DNA of 64,000 bases from Pseudodesulfovibrio sp. JC047 (GTDB lineage: Bacteria > Desulfobacterota > Desulfovibrionia > Desulfovibrionales > Desulfovibrionaceae). Positions within the stretch are counted from its first letter, which is position 1. Each line of letters opens with the position of its first letter. Below the pieces are notes generated by a model. It had not been told where the DNA came from. It did no database searches and saw nothing but the letters and a program-made list of their open reading frames with translations. The stretch spans positions 1 through 64,000 of the forward strand of contig NZ_WUEH01000016.1 in the NCBI RefSeq assembly GCF_010468615.1. Reading direction: 5' to 3'. The position numbers were made by a program, and so were the translations under genes. Below are positions 33,161-42,557 of this stretch, piece after piece.

Positions 33161-33868
33161 ATGAAAGCACTATCCATCGTTGGTCCCAAAAATTCCGGCA
33201 AAACGACCCTTGGCCTGGAATTGGCCCGCCACTTCAAGGCGTCCGGTCTGACTGTCGCTGCCGCGAAATTCAGTCATCACGGATTTGACTGGGCCGACAC
33301 CGACACCACTCAATATGCCGAAGTCTGTGACGCGGTCGCGGGACTCAGCCCCGAAGAAACCTTTGTCAACTGGACAGATCGTCGATTCCTCCCGGATATT
33401 CTTCCGCTGCTCACCGCTGACGTCCTCATTGTCGAAGGCGGGAAAACACTCGGGTACCTCCCGCGCGTGCTCTGTTTACGAGGAGATCTTTCGGACGGTA
33501 CGGACTGGCTTGGTCCCGACCTTGCCATCGCCACCTATGGCGAAACGACATTGGAAGGCATTCCTGCCTATAACGCCATCGAACCACTGGCAAAAACCAT
33601 TCTCGACAAAGGATTTTTCCTGCCTGGCATGGACTGTGGGACATGCGGACGCCCCAACTGTCGAGCCTTGGCCACCCAAATAGTAGCCGGAAAAGCCACG
33701 ACCAAAGCGTGTCTGGCCATGCACAATTCCATTGAAGTCGATATCAACGGTTCGCCAGTCGGCATGAAACCGTTTGTCGAAGACATCATTTCCGCTTCGA
33801 TCCGAGAGATGATCCGCACGCTTAAAGGCTATTCTCCGGGCAAAGCAACCATCAAACTGGACGTTTAA
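33161..33868 (+). CDS. MobB-like GTPase with C-terminal four-Cys cluster
   Basis: A 235-residue protein. The N-terminal half is MobB-like, with Walker A GPKNSGKTT (residues 8-16) and a DVLIVEGGK motif. The C-terminal part holds C159, C162, C167 and C184 in the CxxCxxxxC...C form of a [4Fe-4S] domain. MobB assists in attaching the nucleotide to molybdopterin. A fusion with an Fe-S module suggests a role tuned to the tungsten cofactor. The GGAG before ATG 33161 decides the start over an upstream codon. Confidence 0.82.
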   Translation: MKALSIVGPKNSGKTTLGLELARHFKASGLTVAAAKFSHHGFDWADTDTTQYAEVCDAVAGLSPEETFVNWTDRRFLPDILPLLTADVLIVEGGKTLGYLPRVLCLRGDLSDGTDWLGPDLAIATYGETTLEGIPAYNAIEPLAKTILDKGFFLPGMDCGTCGRPNCRALATQIVAGKATTKACLAMHNSIEVDINGSPVGMKPFVEDIISASIREMIRTLKGYSPGKATIKLDV

Positions 33869-33871
33869 CAT

Positions 33872-34336
33872 ATGCGCATTGTTCTTTTTGAGCCGGAAAT
33901 TCCACCGAATACCGGCAACATCGCACGGTTGTGCGCTGCGACCAAAACCCCGCTCCACCTCATAGAACCACTGGGATTCTCGGTTGACGACAAACATCTC
34001 AAACGCGCGGGACTGGACTACTGGCCCCATGTCGATGTGACCATTCACCCGAATTTCACAGATTTCATGGAGACGGTGCAACCGCCAAGACTCGTCATGG
34101 CCAGCACCAAGGCCACCACATCGCACCACCGTTTCGCTTTTCGGCCAGACGACGCCATCGTACTTGGTCCTGAAACTCGGGGACTGACCCCGGACTTCAT
34201 GGCTGGTCACTCCACCATCAAGATTCCGATCTGGGGTGAAGTCCGAAGCCTGAATCTTTCCACAGCCACTGGCATTCTCTTGTTTGAAGCCCTGCGGCAG
34301 ACCAATGGAATTATGGACAACCCAACCTCTCCTTGA
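33872..34336 (+). CDS. trmL: tRNA (cytidine/uridine-2'-O-)-methyltransferase TrmL
   Basis: A 154-residue SPOUT methyltransferase of the TrmL type. Knot motifs are LGPETRGLT and IPIWGEVRSLNLSTATGI, and the N-terminus has the FEPEIPPNTGNIARL motif. It modifies wobble position 34 of leucine tRNAs in E. coli. It follows the MobB-like gene by three bases, so it is co-transcribed, although unrelated in function. Confidence 0.93.
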   Translation: MRIVLFEPEIPPNTGNIARLCAATKTPLHLIEPLGFSVDDKHLKRAGLDYWPHVDVTIHPNFTDFMETVQPPRLVMASTKATTSHHRFAFRPDDAIVLGPETRGLTPDFMAGHSTIKIPIWGEVRSLNLSTATGILLFEALRQTNGIMDNPTSP

Positions 34337-34419
34337 ATTTTCCGTTCTTGCCCGGTATTGTGCCCTGATTCAACAAACTTTGTGACAACCAACCCAAACA
34401 TGTGGGACAGACAATACAT

Positions 34420-35439
34420 ATGAATATTCTCGTAACAGGTGGCTGCGGATTCATAGGAACGAACTTCGTTCGACTCATGCTGGCCAAACACCCAGACTGG
34501 TCCATCATCAATCTGGACAAATTGACCTATGCTGGAAATCGGCTGAATTTGATCGATCTTGAACAAAATGAACCTCGATACACCTTTGTTCATGGCGATA
34601 TCTGTGACCGAAATCAGGTTATGGACATCCTGGCAAATCATGCCGTTGATGCGGTGGTCAATTTCGCGGCTGAATCCCATGTGGACCGATCCATCAGCGA
34701 TCCCTCTCCATTTGTCACCACCAACGTGGGAGGGGCGCAAAATCTCATGGAATGTGCCCGTCAACGCGGGATCGGCCGATTCGTGCACGTCTCCACTGAT
34801 GAAGTCTATGGCACGCTCGGTGCGACAGGGAAATTTACCGAATCAACCCCCCTTGCCCCGAACAGCCCGTATTCATCCAGCAAGGCCGGGGCCGACCTCA
34901 TGGCCCGTGCGTACTTTGAAACCTACGGCTTCCCGATTCTGGTCACCCGTTGCTCCAATAACTACGGTCCCTACCAGTTCCCAGAGAAACTCATCCCTCT
35001 CATGTTTCTCAATGCCAAGGCCGACAAGCAGTTGCCGGTCTATGGTGACGGCATGAATGTACGGGACTGGATCTATGTCGACGATCACTGTCTCGGCGTT
35101 GAGCTGACATTGACGCACGGACGAGAAGGTCAGGCCTACAATTTCGGTGGAGCTGCGGAAGAACCGAACATCACGGTCGTCAAAACTTTGTTGTCCCTGC
35201 TGGGCAAACCAGAATCGCTCATTACCTATGTGACGGACCGTCCGGGGCACGACAAACGGTATGCCATGGACTTTTCCCTTGCACACGAAGAGCTTGGTTT
35301 TTCCCCGACAGTCAACTTTGCCGACGGCCTGAAAAAGACTCTCGACTGGTATGAAGCCAATACCGAATGGCTCGAACAGGTGCAAAGTGGTGAATACCGC
35401 ACATTCATGAACTCCTGGTATGAGGATCGAACGGCATGA
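34420..35439 (+). CDS. rfbB: dTDP-glucose 4,6-dehydratase
   Basis: A 339-residue short-chain dehydrogenase of the extended type. Motifs are GGCGFIGTNF (NAD), the catalytic STDEVYG, and YSSSKAGADL with the Tyr and Lys. It makes dTDP-4-keto-6-deoxyglucose for rhamnose. rfbA and rfbC are not in the window. It is translationally coupled to rfbD, whose ATG overlaps its stop. Confidence 0.95.
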   Translation: MNILVTGGCGFIGTNFVRLMLAKHPDWSIINLDKLTYAGNRLNLIDLEQNEPRYTFVHGDICDRNQVMDILANHAVDAVVNFAAESHVDRSISDPSPFVTTNVGGAQNLMECARQRGIGRFVHVSTDEVYGTLGATGKFTESTPLAPNSPYSSSKAGADLMARAYFETYGFPILVTRCSNNYGPYQFPEKLIPLMFLNAKADKQLPVYGDGMNVRDWIYVDDHCLGVELTLTHGREGQAYNFGGAAEEPNITVVKTLLSLLGKPESLITYVTDRPGHDKRYAMDFSLAHEELGFSPTVNFADGLKKTLDWYEANTEWLEQVQSGEYRTFMNSWYEDRTA

Positions 35440-36320
35440 GTCTCACCGGAAAAACAATCGCCATCATTGGCGGAAAAACAGGATTGCTCGGCCAAGCTCT
35501 CTGCCGCACCTTTTCCCAAGCCGGCGCACATCCACTTGCGTTGAGTAGCGCCGATTGTGACATTCTCAATCCCAAATCAGTAGAACGGATCCTGAACAGA
35601 AAAGACCCGGATATCCTCATCAATGCGGCAGCCTATACACAGGTTGACCAAGCAGAAGACGAAGCAGAAAAGGCCTTTGCCCTCAACGCAACAGCCCCTC
35701 CACTACTCGCAGCCCTGGCCGCACAACGCTCTATCCCTTTTGTCCATTACAGCACGGATTTCGTTTTCAGGGGGGACAAGACTGCACCGTATACGGAATA
35801 CGATCCGACAACCCCGTTTTCCGTCTATGGAATCAGCAAGGCTGACGGCGAACGAGGTCTGCTCAAACTGGGATATGAGCACACCCTGATTATTCGGATA
35901 TCCTGGCTCTTCGGACCGGACCGTATGAATTTCGTGGAAAAAATTCTGACGTTATGTGACACGCATGACTCGCTGACCGTGGTCGATGACCAATTCGGTT
36001 CACCGTCCTATGCCCCGGACATTGCATCCGGCACGCTCAACCTTTTGAAAAAACAAGCCACAGGTGTTTTTCATCTGGCCAATTCCGGCCAAACGTCATG
36101 GCATGGTCTCGCCAGTATGGCCGCAACACTCGCTGACAAAAAATGCACGGTCACGCCAGTGCCATCCAGTGATTATCCGACCAAAGCGGTCCGCCCGCAC
36201 TATTCGGTGTTGGATCTTTCAAAATACACCCGGACAACCGGATTGACCCCACGATTATGGGAAGACGCGCTCAAAGACTACATTCACAATCAGCTCCATC
36301 TGGGAACAGACACGGTCTAA
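35436..36320 (+). CDS. rfbD: dTDP-4-dehydrorhamnose reductase
   Basis: A 294-residue NAD(P)-dependent reductase. It has the GGKTGLLGQAL nucleotide motif, STDFVFRGDK and YGISKADGE with the catalytic Tyr and Lys. It forms dTDP-L-rhamnose. The stop overlaps the stop of the convergent SulP gene by three bases, so no space remains for a terminator. Confidence 0.94.
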   Translation: MSLTGKTIAIIGGKTGLLGQALCRTFSQAGAHPLALSSADCDILNPKSVERILNRKDPDILINAAAYTQVDQAEDEAEKAFALNATAPPLLAALAAQRSIPFVHYSTDFVFRGDKTAPYTEYDPTTPFSVYGISKADGERGLLKLGYEHTLIIRISWLFGPDRMNFVEKILTLCDTHDSLTVVDDQFGSPSYAPDIASGTLNLLKKQATGVFHLANSGQTSWHGLASMAATLADKKCTVTPVPSSDYPTKAVRPHYSVLDLSKYTRTTGLTPRLWEDALKDYIHNQLHLGTDTV

Positions 36321-39022
36321 CGCATCAGGTCACGCACCCGACTGTTCGCATCGACCAGACGTGCCGACAACATATTGATAAGAAAACGATTGATAACGGT
36401 CACCAATGCTGGTGCCCGTTCTTCAATCGCACCCAATTTCGTCAGGGTCATACGGTACAAAACACAATTTTCCGCAGCCCGAATGGTGGCGGAACGTGGT
36501 GCCAGCGTATAAATGCCCATTTCTCCAAACACGGCACCCGGCCCAACTTTTTTCAAACGAAAGACTTTACCGTCATCCCGCTCCAATTCAACATCCAAAC
36601 ATCCTGATTCAACAAAAAACATGGAATCAGACACGTCTCCCTGTCGGAAAACGGCTGTTCCAGGCCGCACGCACTCACGTTTGAGTACTTTCATCAACGC
36701 CGGGATGTATTTGGGTTCAGGAAAAATCGGAGCCAACAGCTCCGGCAATGTCAACTCCGTCAGCTCCAACATATTCTCTTCATCAAGAATCCGATTCTCA
36801 CACCACTCAAGCGCGTAGTCCAAATTGAGAAAGGATTTAAAGACCCCGTCCCGTTCTCCAACAAGCCCGATCGCCTCCATATGTTCTTCCAACTCCAGAG
36901 GCGCATTGGTAATAATGAGTTCCAACTCCTCCTCTGCAACAAACTGACGCAATTTATCGAACCCAATCCCCGCCGCAGAAGCAAACCCACTGACCAATTT
37001 AAAATCAAGAATAAGAAATTTGACCGGCAATTGGTCCCGATCATCAATACGAATCTGAATCCCTTTGAGCAGCCGTTCCATTGCGCCAAGGAAGAGGAAT
37101 CCCTGCAACCGAAGAATATAAATATGATCGCCAAATTCTTTCAAAATACGCTGTTGCGAGGACGCCCGATCAACATTACTCCGATGATTCGCCCCGGAAA
37201 GGACATTCCGAACAACTCCGTCCTTGCTGGCCCGACTCACAGTGACCATCAAAGCCAGGGCCACACCGAAACCGATCCCTTCCAAAATTCCGAAAACAAG
37301 CGTCACGCAAAAGGTGCACCAAAGCAAACACATTTCTGATCGGCTGGTAAACGCAGTTCGTGTCCGAAACATCCAATCCCGAATCAGGTCAAGTCCGGCG
37401 TACACCAACAGCCCTTCAGGGACAAATCGGGGGATAAGTGGAAGCACTGTATCCGCAAAATACAACCCCACAGTGCAGACGATTCCGGCCATGATTCCGG
37501 CAACAGGTCCGCGGGCACCAGTGGCGTAACTTCCATGACTCCGGCCGTATGTCAAGGATGCAGGCATCCCGCCACACAGCCCGGAAAGCACATTGGTCAA
37601 CCCCAAGGCCCGATATTCGACATTGAGGTCGCTCTGTCGTCCTCGCACGATCTCCAGCCGAGTAATTCGGTACATGACCGTCAAAACGGACAATACCACC
37701 ATGGCACCGATGTAGAGACTATTCGCCTTGATGACTGCCCATTGAATATTTCGAAAAAAGAACTCCGAATTCAAGACCTCAACCGGAAAAACCATTTTCG
37801 GTCCATCAGGAAAAGGAATCGGTGCTGACACGGCTCGCACCGCATCGGAACCGCCCCATATGCCTGCCGCATACCCGGCTCCGGAAGCAGCCAGAATTAA
37901 TGCGACCAGGAAAAAAGAATTCTTGGCCCGGCACATGGCGAAAAAAAGCACCGCACCGAAGACCAGACTCGGTCCAAGAGATCGAAACGCCACATCCGCA
38001 TCAAATCCATGCACGAAAGATGTGACCACCGTGTAACTATTGCTCCAATCAAGGCCGATCTGATCGATCCAATCAAAGGCTGCCAAAAGCACAATAAAAC
38101 CGACAGCACCGATCACCCCGCCCACAATCTGCAACGGAATATACCGGACATATTCGCCCAACCGAAATTTTGAAAGAATGAGCAGACTTATGCCGGTCAA
38201 CAGCGCGGCCAGAGCGACCCCCGCCAAAAGCGTCGGGAGAATCAGTTCCCCAGACTCTGCGGCCATGGAGCGATACATGCTGCCGACAAAGAGAAAAACA
38301 ACAGAGACCAAAATCGTTTCCGGCCCAACTAATCCAAATGGAATACGAGAAAAAAACGCATTGAAAACGCTCCCGACAATAATACCTGTCAGGGTTGCGC
38401 CAATGACATATGGCAAGAATTCATACGTTCCCGCATTGGCTGAAGCGAGGAGTGAAAGCGAGTACACATAAAACAATGCCAAAACGCCTGAAATGATTCC
38501 GGCATACAGATTGAGAGACACCGTTCCTCGAAACAGAACCCAACGATCAGGGTCTTCCATGTGCTCGACGACATGAACCTGCGAGTCCTCCGTGTAGTTC
38601 TCGTCCCAGACCTGCGCCTCTTCCTGACCCGCCAGATCACTGACATCAATGGCACTTTCGTCAATGGTCACAGCAGCCAGTTCGGGTTCAAGCAACGCCG
38701 AGCACTTGGAGCAAATTTCTCCCAAATCGGCGGCCTGAACATGTCCGCATTGAGGACACAGCACCTCGTCGATTTCCTGTACAACAGAAGTTTCCATGGC
38801 CGCATCAAGATCAAAGGCCCGTCGCTGCGAGGTTTCGCGCTCACCCGACTCACCCGTTTCACTTGAATCCAACGGTGTCTCTTCAGAATCGAAATCTTTT
38901 CCCGAAAACGCATCGACAATGACAACACCATGTCCACACCCGGGACATTGTGCCTTTTTCCCGATCAATTGTGCCGGGACTTCGCGTTCATAACCACAGG
39001 AATCGCATTTGAAAATCGCCAC
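36317..39022 (-). CDS. SulP-type permease with two zinc ribbons, STAS and cyclic-nucleotide domain
   Basis: A 901-residue protein of unusual make-up. Residues 1-40 carry C6, C9, C26 and C29, and residues 85-112 carry C89, C92, C104 and C107: two zinc ribbons. About residues 160-580 form a SulP permease with many membrane segments (for example GVLALFYVYSLSLLASANAG). A STAS domain follows at about 630-740. The end, from about 760, is a cyclic-nucleotide-binding-like domain (GTAVFRQGDVSDSMFFVESG, GPGAVFGEMGIY). It likely transports anions under cytoplasmic control; substrate unknown. Confidence 0.9.
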   Translation of the reverse strand: MAIFKCDSCGYEREVPAQLIGKKAQCPGCGHGVVIVDAFSGKDFDSEETPLDSSETGESGERETSQRRAFDLDAAMETSVVQEIDEVLCPQCGHVQAADLGEICSKCSALLEPELAAVTIDESAIDVSDLAGQEEAQVWDENYTEDSQVHVVEHMEDPDRWVLFRGTVSLNLYAGIISGVLALFYVYSLSLLASANAGTYEFLPYVIGATLTGIIVGSVFNAFFSRIPFGLVGPETILVSVVFLFVGSMYRSMAAESGELILPTLLAGVALAALLTGISLLILSKFRLGEYVRYIPLQIVGGVIGAVGFIVLLAAFDWIDQIGLDWSNSYTVVTSFVHGFDADVAFRSLGPSLVFGAVLFFAMCRAKNSFFLVALILAASGAGYAAGIWGGSDAVRAVSAPIPFPDGPKMVFPVEVLNSEFFFRNIQWAVIKANSLYIGAMVVLSVLTVMYRITRLEIVRGRQSDLNVEYRALGLTNVLSGLCGGMPASLTYGRSHGSYATGARGPVAGIMAGIVCTVGLYFADTVLPLIPRFVPEGLLVYAGLDLIRDWMFRTRTAFTSRSEMCLLWCTFCVTLVFGILEGIGFGVALALMVTVSRASKDGVVRNVLSGANHRSNVDRASSQQRILKEFGDHIYILRLQGFLFLGAMERLLKGIQIRIDDRDQLPVKFLILDFKLVSGFASAAGIGFDKLRQFVAEEELELIITNAPLELEEHMEAIGLVGERDGVFKSFLNLDYALEWCENRILDEENMLELTELTLPELLAPIFPEPKYIPALMKVLKRECVRPGTAVFRQGDVSDSMFFVESGCLDVELERDDGKVFRLKKVGPGAVFGEMGIYTLAPRSATIRAAENCVLYRMTLTKLGAIEERAPALVTVINRFLINMLSARLVDANSRVRDLMR

Positions 39023-39087
39023 AGTCTACCACCAAAAGCATATGATGTACGGTGTAGCCGGACCTTGGCTCCGGCGAGAACATTCTC

Positions 39088-39498
39088 TCAGTCTTTTAAA
39101 GACATACGTGAACCACCCAATGCACGCAAGCAGTGACCCTCTTTTCCGGACAAGAAAACACGACAGCACAAGGCAAGACAACAAACGGCACTCGCATTCA
39201 CTTCCCCATTCGACACACGAGGAAAGTCGAGTGAACCGTTTTTCCTCGACGGGAACTGGTACTCTTTGGCTTCGTTGAAAATATCTTGAAACATGGCTTT
39301 GAGTTGCGCCCCTGCAATCCGCTGCTCCCGAGTTAAAATCTCAACCACCTTCGGATTGGATTTCGCATTGTTGACCACCGAACAGCGTGCGGCATTCGCC
39401 ACAGTTTTCTCACAATGCTGAAGAATTTCTTGCCTTATTGATCTTGAGAGCGCGCTGACTGGTTTCCATGTCGATAAATCCAAGCGCGAGACAGACAC
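39088..39498 (-). pseudogene. Downstream part of a possibly frameshifted membrane coiled-coil gene
   Basis: The +1 frame at the 3' end of the next upstream gene continues with a well-formed segment (RQEILQHCEKTVANAARCS, then NAKSNPKVVEILTREQRIAG) before a stop at 39088. It begins only at a GTG at 39498 without a ribosome site, and its first 20 residues look like shadow translation. The simplest reading is one gene interrupted near 39430-39440, where the frames exchange. A separate protein cannot be excluded. Confidence 0.45.
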
Positions 39499-39871
39499 CG
39501 AGGTAATCCATCTTCAACACACCCATTTTCTGAAAAGCGCGCTCGTTTTGTTCCAGGGTGATTTTTCCCTGCCCAAGCAGATATTGACTGGCTTTTTGAT
39601 CGTCATCGATCTCTTCGAGATTCAAGTCCTCGCACGAAATGACAGAGACCCCATCCTGAGAATTCTTGAGCCGACTGAGTTGGCGAGCCTTTTTCTCATG
39701 TTCAGTATGCAGGGCTTTCTTCTGCTTGACCACGGATTCATATTTGAAACGAATTTCCTGTTGCTGACGCGCAAGATCGGTGATGACTGACTCTTTGTGC
39801 AAATTGATGGCACGAAGAGAAAAAACGAAAAAACCAATTGTCAGACAAAAAAGACTAATGGGGATGGTCAT
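39410..39871 (-). CDS. Membrane-anchored coiled-coil protein, possibly truncated
   Basis: A 153-residue frame that begins with a membrane helix (ISLFCLTIGFFVFSLRAI) and continues in a coiled coil (LARQQQEIRFKYESVVKQKK). The second half has LEQNERAFQKMGVLKMDYLGVCLALG. The last 12 residues after ALKINKA are probably out of frame: the +1 frame takes over there. It starts eight bases after the 39880-40113 gene, which has the same plan, so they probably form an operon. Unknown family. Confidence 0.6.
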   Translation of the reverse strand: MTIPISLFCLTIGFFVFSLRAINLHKESVITDLARQQQEIRFKYESVVKQKKALHTEHEKKARQLSRLKNSQDGVSVISCEDLNLEEIDDDQKASQYLLGQGKITLEQNERAFQKMGVLKMDYLGVCLALGFIDMETSQRALKINKARNSSAL

Positions 39872-39879
39872 GATCTCGT

Positions 39880-40113
39880 TTATACCTTCAAAGCGCCTAT
39901 CTGCTCGTCAAGGTCATCAATTTGGCTTTTAAGTTCAGTCAATTCCTGTTCCAAAGTGTCAATCTTGTATCCAAGTTGTTGAGAGACACCCTTCACTTCC
40001 ATCCGCTTTCGTCTGATTTGATCAGAACAATTGTGATGGTGCACGACAAGGGCAGCGATAAGAATAAAACCAGCCATTGCCAGCAAAAGATACAGCGTAT
40101 TCGAATCCAACAT
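39880..40113 (-). CDS. Small membrane-anchored coiled-coil protein
   Basis: A 77-residue protein with one hydrophobic segment at residues 7-24 (LYLLLAMAGFILIAALVV) and a long coiled coil (IDTLEQELTELKSQIDDLDEQ). No enzymatic motif is present. It lies upstream of the other coiled-coil gene and is likely co-transcribed. The pair may form a membrane-bound helical complex; function unknown. Confidence 0.65.
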   Translation of the reverse strand: MLDSNTLYLLLAMAGFILIAALVVHHHNCSDQIRRKRMEVKGVSQQLGYKIDTLEQELTELKSQIDDLDEQIGALKV

Positions 40114-40217
40114 GGCAGCTCAGATATCCGCGTTATGAATATTTATCAACAAATTACCCATAGTGATTGCCTGTAATTGCACATTTTGGCAACCTTCTTG
40201 TGCATTTTCCCAGCACA

Positions 40218-40481
40218 TCATCTTAAATTGGAAGTATGTGCTTCCAAATAGACTATTTTATGGACACGATCTTGTTTTTTGATGGCCATTTCCAATTTCA
40301 AGGCCGCACTTTTGTCTGCAACCATACCGGCAGCGGCAACGCAGACAGGACGCCTCGAACGAGTATATTTCGAAGCAGTTCCGGCATTGTGTTCCTTGAG
40401 TCGTCTTTCAACATCAGTGGTTATGCCGCAGTACAAACTGTCATCAGCACACCGCATAAGATAAACGTACCAGCATTGCAT
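40218..40481 (-). CDS. GIY-YIG domain protein
   Basis: An 87-residue GIY-YIG nuclease-like protein of the small YhbQ/UPF0213 type. It starts with WYVYLMRCADDSLYCGIT, the GIY-YIG core, and contains ERRLKEHNAGTASKYTRSR with the catalytic Arg region. Such small proteins act on DNA or RNA, but the physiological role is unclear. It is single and separated from its neighbours. Confidence 0.9.
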   Translation of the reverse strand: MQCWYVYLMRCADDSLYCGITTDVERRLKEHNAGTASKYTRSRRPVCVAAAGMVADKSAALKLEMAIKKQDRVHKIVYLEAHTSNLR

Positions 40482-40583
40482 GGGCCTTCATAGCCTGAAC
40501 AGCATGTCCGGTCAAAACAGTCTTGCCAATCCGCACTGCGCAATATACTCCCTTATCCAAGCATTAAAGAGGTAGTTTATTTT

Positions 40584-42557
40584 ATGTCACGAATCACTGT
40601 CCAGAGTCTCGGGAAATCCTATGGAGGAGACCCCGTTTTTTCAGATGTGGCCTTTGAGGTTTCACCAGGGATGCGTCTTGCCCTGACAGGTCCCAACGGC
40701 TGTGGAAAAAGTACCCTGCTCAAGGTCCTGGCTGGCCGAATAGAACCCGATACCGGACAATTGACGGTATCCAAGGGAGCACAGATCGGCTATGTGGCGC
40801 AGGAAATGACCGGCAATGTGCTTGAACATCAACTGCTGTCATGGGTCCTGTCTGCACTCCCCTCCTGGAACGAATTCTGGGAAGATTGGGAAAAAGCGGT
40901 CGCTGAAAACGATACAGCACGAATCGAAAAACTGTCGCACCGCCAAGCCGAATTCGAAGAACGGTACGGATACAACCCCGATCACAAGGCTCGGGCCATT
41001 TTGACAGGGCTGGGATTCAGGGACGACGATTTATTCAAAAACATTGGTGAATTGTCAGGTGGCTGGCGAGAACGGGCCAAACTCGGACGCGTGCTCCTGC
41101 AAGGCGCTGACATTCTGCTGCTCGATGAACCGACCAACCATCTTGATCTGGAAGCCGTCGAATGGCTCGAAAACTATCTGCTCAACTTTCGAGGCACGCT
41201 GGCCTTTGTCGTTCACGACAAAATTTTCCTGAATCGGGTCGGCACCCACGTGCTGTTTCTTGGTGCGGGCAAACCGGTTTTTCGAAAAGGCACCTTTAAT
41301 GAATTTCTGGTGTGGGATGAAGAAAACCGCTCGCAACGACAAAAAGAAGCCGATAAGCTCTCCGCAAGAATTGAAAACGAATATAAATACATCAACAAAT
41401 TCCGCGTCAAGGCCCGCAAGGCTGCGCAAGCCCAGAGCAAATTGAAAAAAGTGGAAAAACTGGAAATAGAACTGCGCCAGATCAAAGAGGCACAGGCTGC
41501 CTCGCATCGCGGCAAAAGTTTGAATTTCCGTTTGCCCGAACCGAAACGAGGCGACAAGGTTCCTGTCTCCGCCGTGGATTTGGCATTTCACTATGAAGGG
41601 CTCGACCCCATCTGGCCCACGTTGAATTTTCAACTTTTCCGAGGGAAAAAAGTTGCCGTTGTCGCCCCCAATGGCGCGGGCAAATCAACATTGCTCAAAC
41701 TGATTACTGGCTCGCTTACTCCCACGGCCGGACACGTCAAGGTCGGCAGTGGAACGGACCTGGGATATTTCAGCCAACATCAGCATGAAATTCTCAATCT
41801 TGACAATACGGTGATTGGCGAAATCAGACGACTATCCGATTCAAATTTGACCGAAGAACAGGTCATGAGCGTCTTGGGACTATTCCTTTTGGGCGAATCC
41901 TTTTTCGAACGCAAGGTCAAGGCCTTGTCCGGTGGTGAAAAAAGTCGGTTGCTGCTGGCCACTCTTTTCCTGTCTCGATCCAACCTGCTGATCCTTGATG
42001 AACCAACAAACCACTTGGATATTGAGACCAGAGAGGGACTGATTCAAGCCTTGAAAGGGTACTCCGGTACTCTGCTTTTCGTGGCTCATGACAGATATCT
42101 GCTCAATGAGATAGCCGAAGAAATCTGGGCATTGGATACAAACGGTCTGACACAGCATCTCGGTGGATTCGAAGCCTATCACGCAAAGACTATTTTGGAA
42201 GAATCGGCCCCAGATCGCCAGCCCGAAGCCAATTCGGAAGCCGTTCGTGACAAGAAAAAGTTGACCAAGGAAGAAAAACGTCGGCAAGCCGAAGAACGGA
42301 ATATGCTGTATCGCCAACTCAAACCACGAAAAAAAGAATATACAAAGCTCGAAGCCGATCTGGAAAAAGTTTTGGACGAGCAGGCTCTCCTTGAAGCAAA
42401 GATGAACGATCCCGCGACCTATGAAAAGCCGGAAGAGGCACTCAAGTTGAATAACGCCTACAAGGAAGCCTCAGACTGGGCCGAAGAGCTGATGGTTCGC
42501 ATGGGCGAACTGGAAGAAGAAATCGAAATCATGACAGCCACGGTGGCAAACGAGTGA
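40584..42557 (+). CDS. ABC-F ATPase, Uup-like
   Basis: A 657-residue soluble protein with two ABC domains and no membrane segments. The first domain has GPNGCGKST, LSGGWRERAK and LLDEPTNHLD; the second has APNGAGKST, LSGGEKSRLLLA and LDEPTNHLD. Between them is the P-site linker helix, and the last 90 residues are a charged coiled coil, as in Uup. ABC-F proteins act on ribosomes. The stop overlaps the Nudix gene start. Confidence 0.94.
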   Translation: MSRITVQSLGKSYGGDPVFSDVAFEVSPGMRLALTGPNGCGKSTLLKVLAGRIEPDTGQLTVSKGAQIGYVAQEMTGNVLEHQLLSWVLSALPSWNEFWEDWEKAVAENDTARIEKLSHRQAEFEERYGYNPDHKARAILTGLGFRDDDLFKNIGELSGGWRERAKLGRVLLQGADILLLDEPTNHLDLEAVEWLENYLLNFRGTLAFVVHDKIFLNRVGTHVLFLGAGKPVFRKGTFNEFLVWDEENRSQRQKEADKLSARIENEYKYINKFRVKARKAAQAQSKLKKVEKLEIELRQIKEAQAASHRGKSLNFRLPEPKRGDKVPVSAVDLAFHYEGLDPIWPTLNFQLFRGKKVAVVAPNGAGKSTLLKLITGSLTPTAGHVKVGSGTDLGYFSQHQHEILNLDNTVIGEIRRLSDSNLTEEQVMSVLGLFLLGESFFERKVKALSGGEKSRLLLATLFLSRSNLLILDEPTNHLDIETREGLIQALKGYSGTLLFVAHDRYLLNEIAEEIWALDTNGLTQHLGGFEAYHAKTILEESAPDRQPEANSEAVRDKKKLTKEEKRRQAEERNMLYRQLKPRKKEYTKLEADLEKVLDEQALLEAKMNDPATYEKPEEALKLNNAYKEASDWAEELMVRMGELEEEIEIMTATVANE

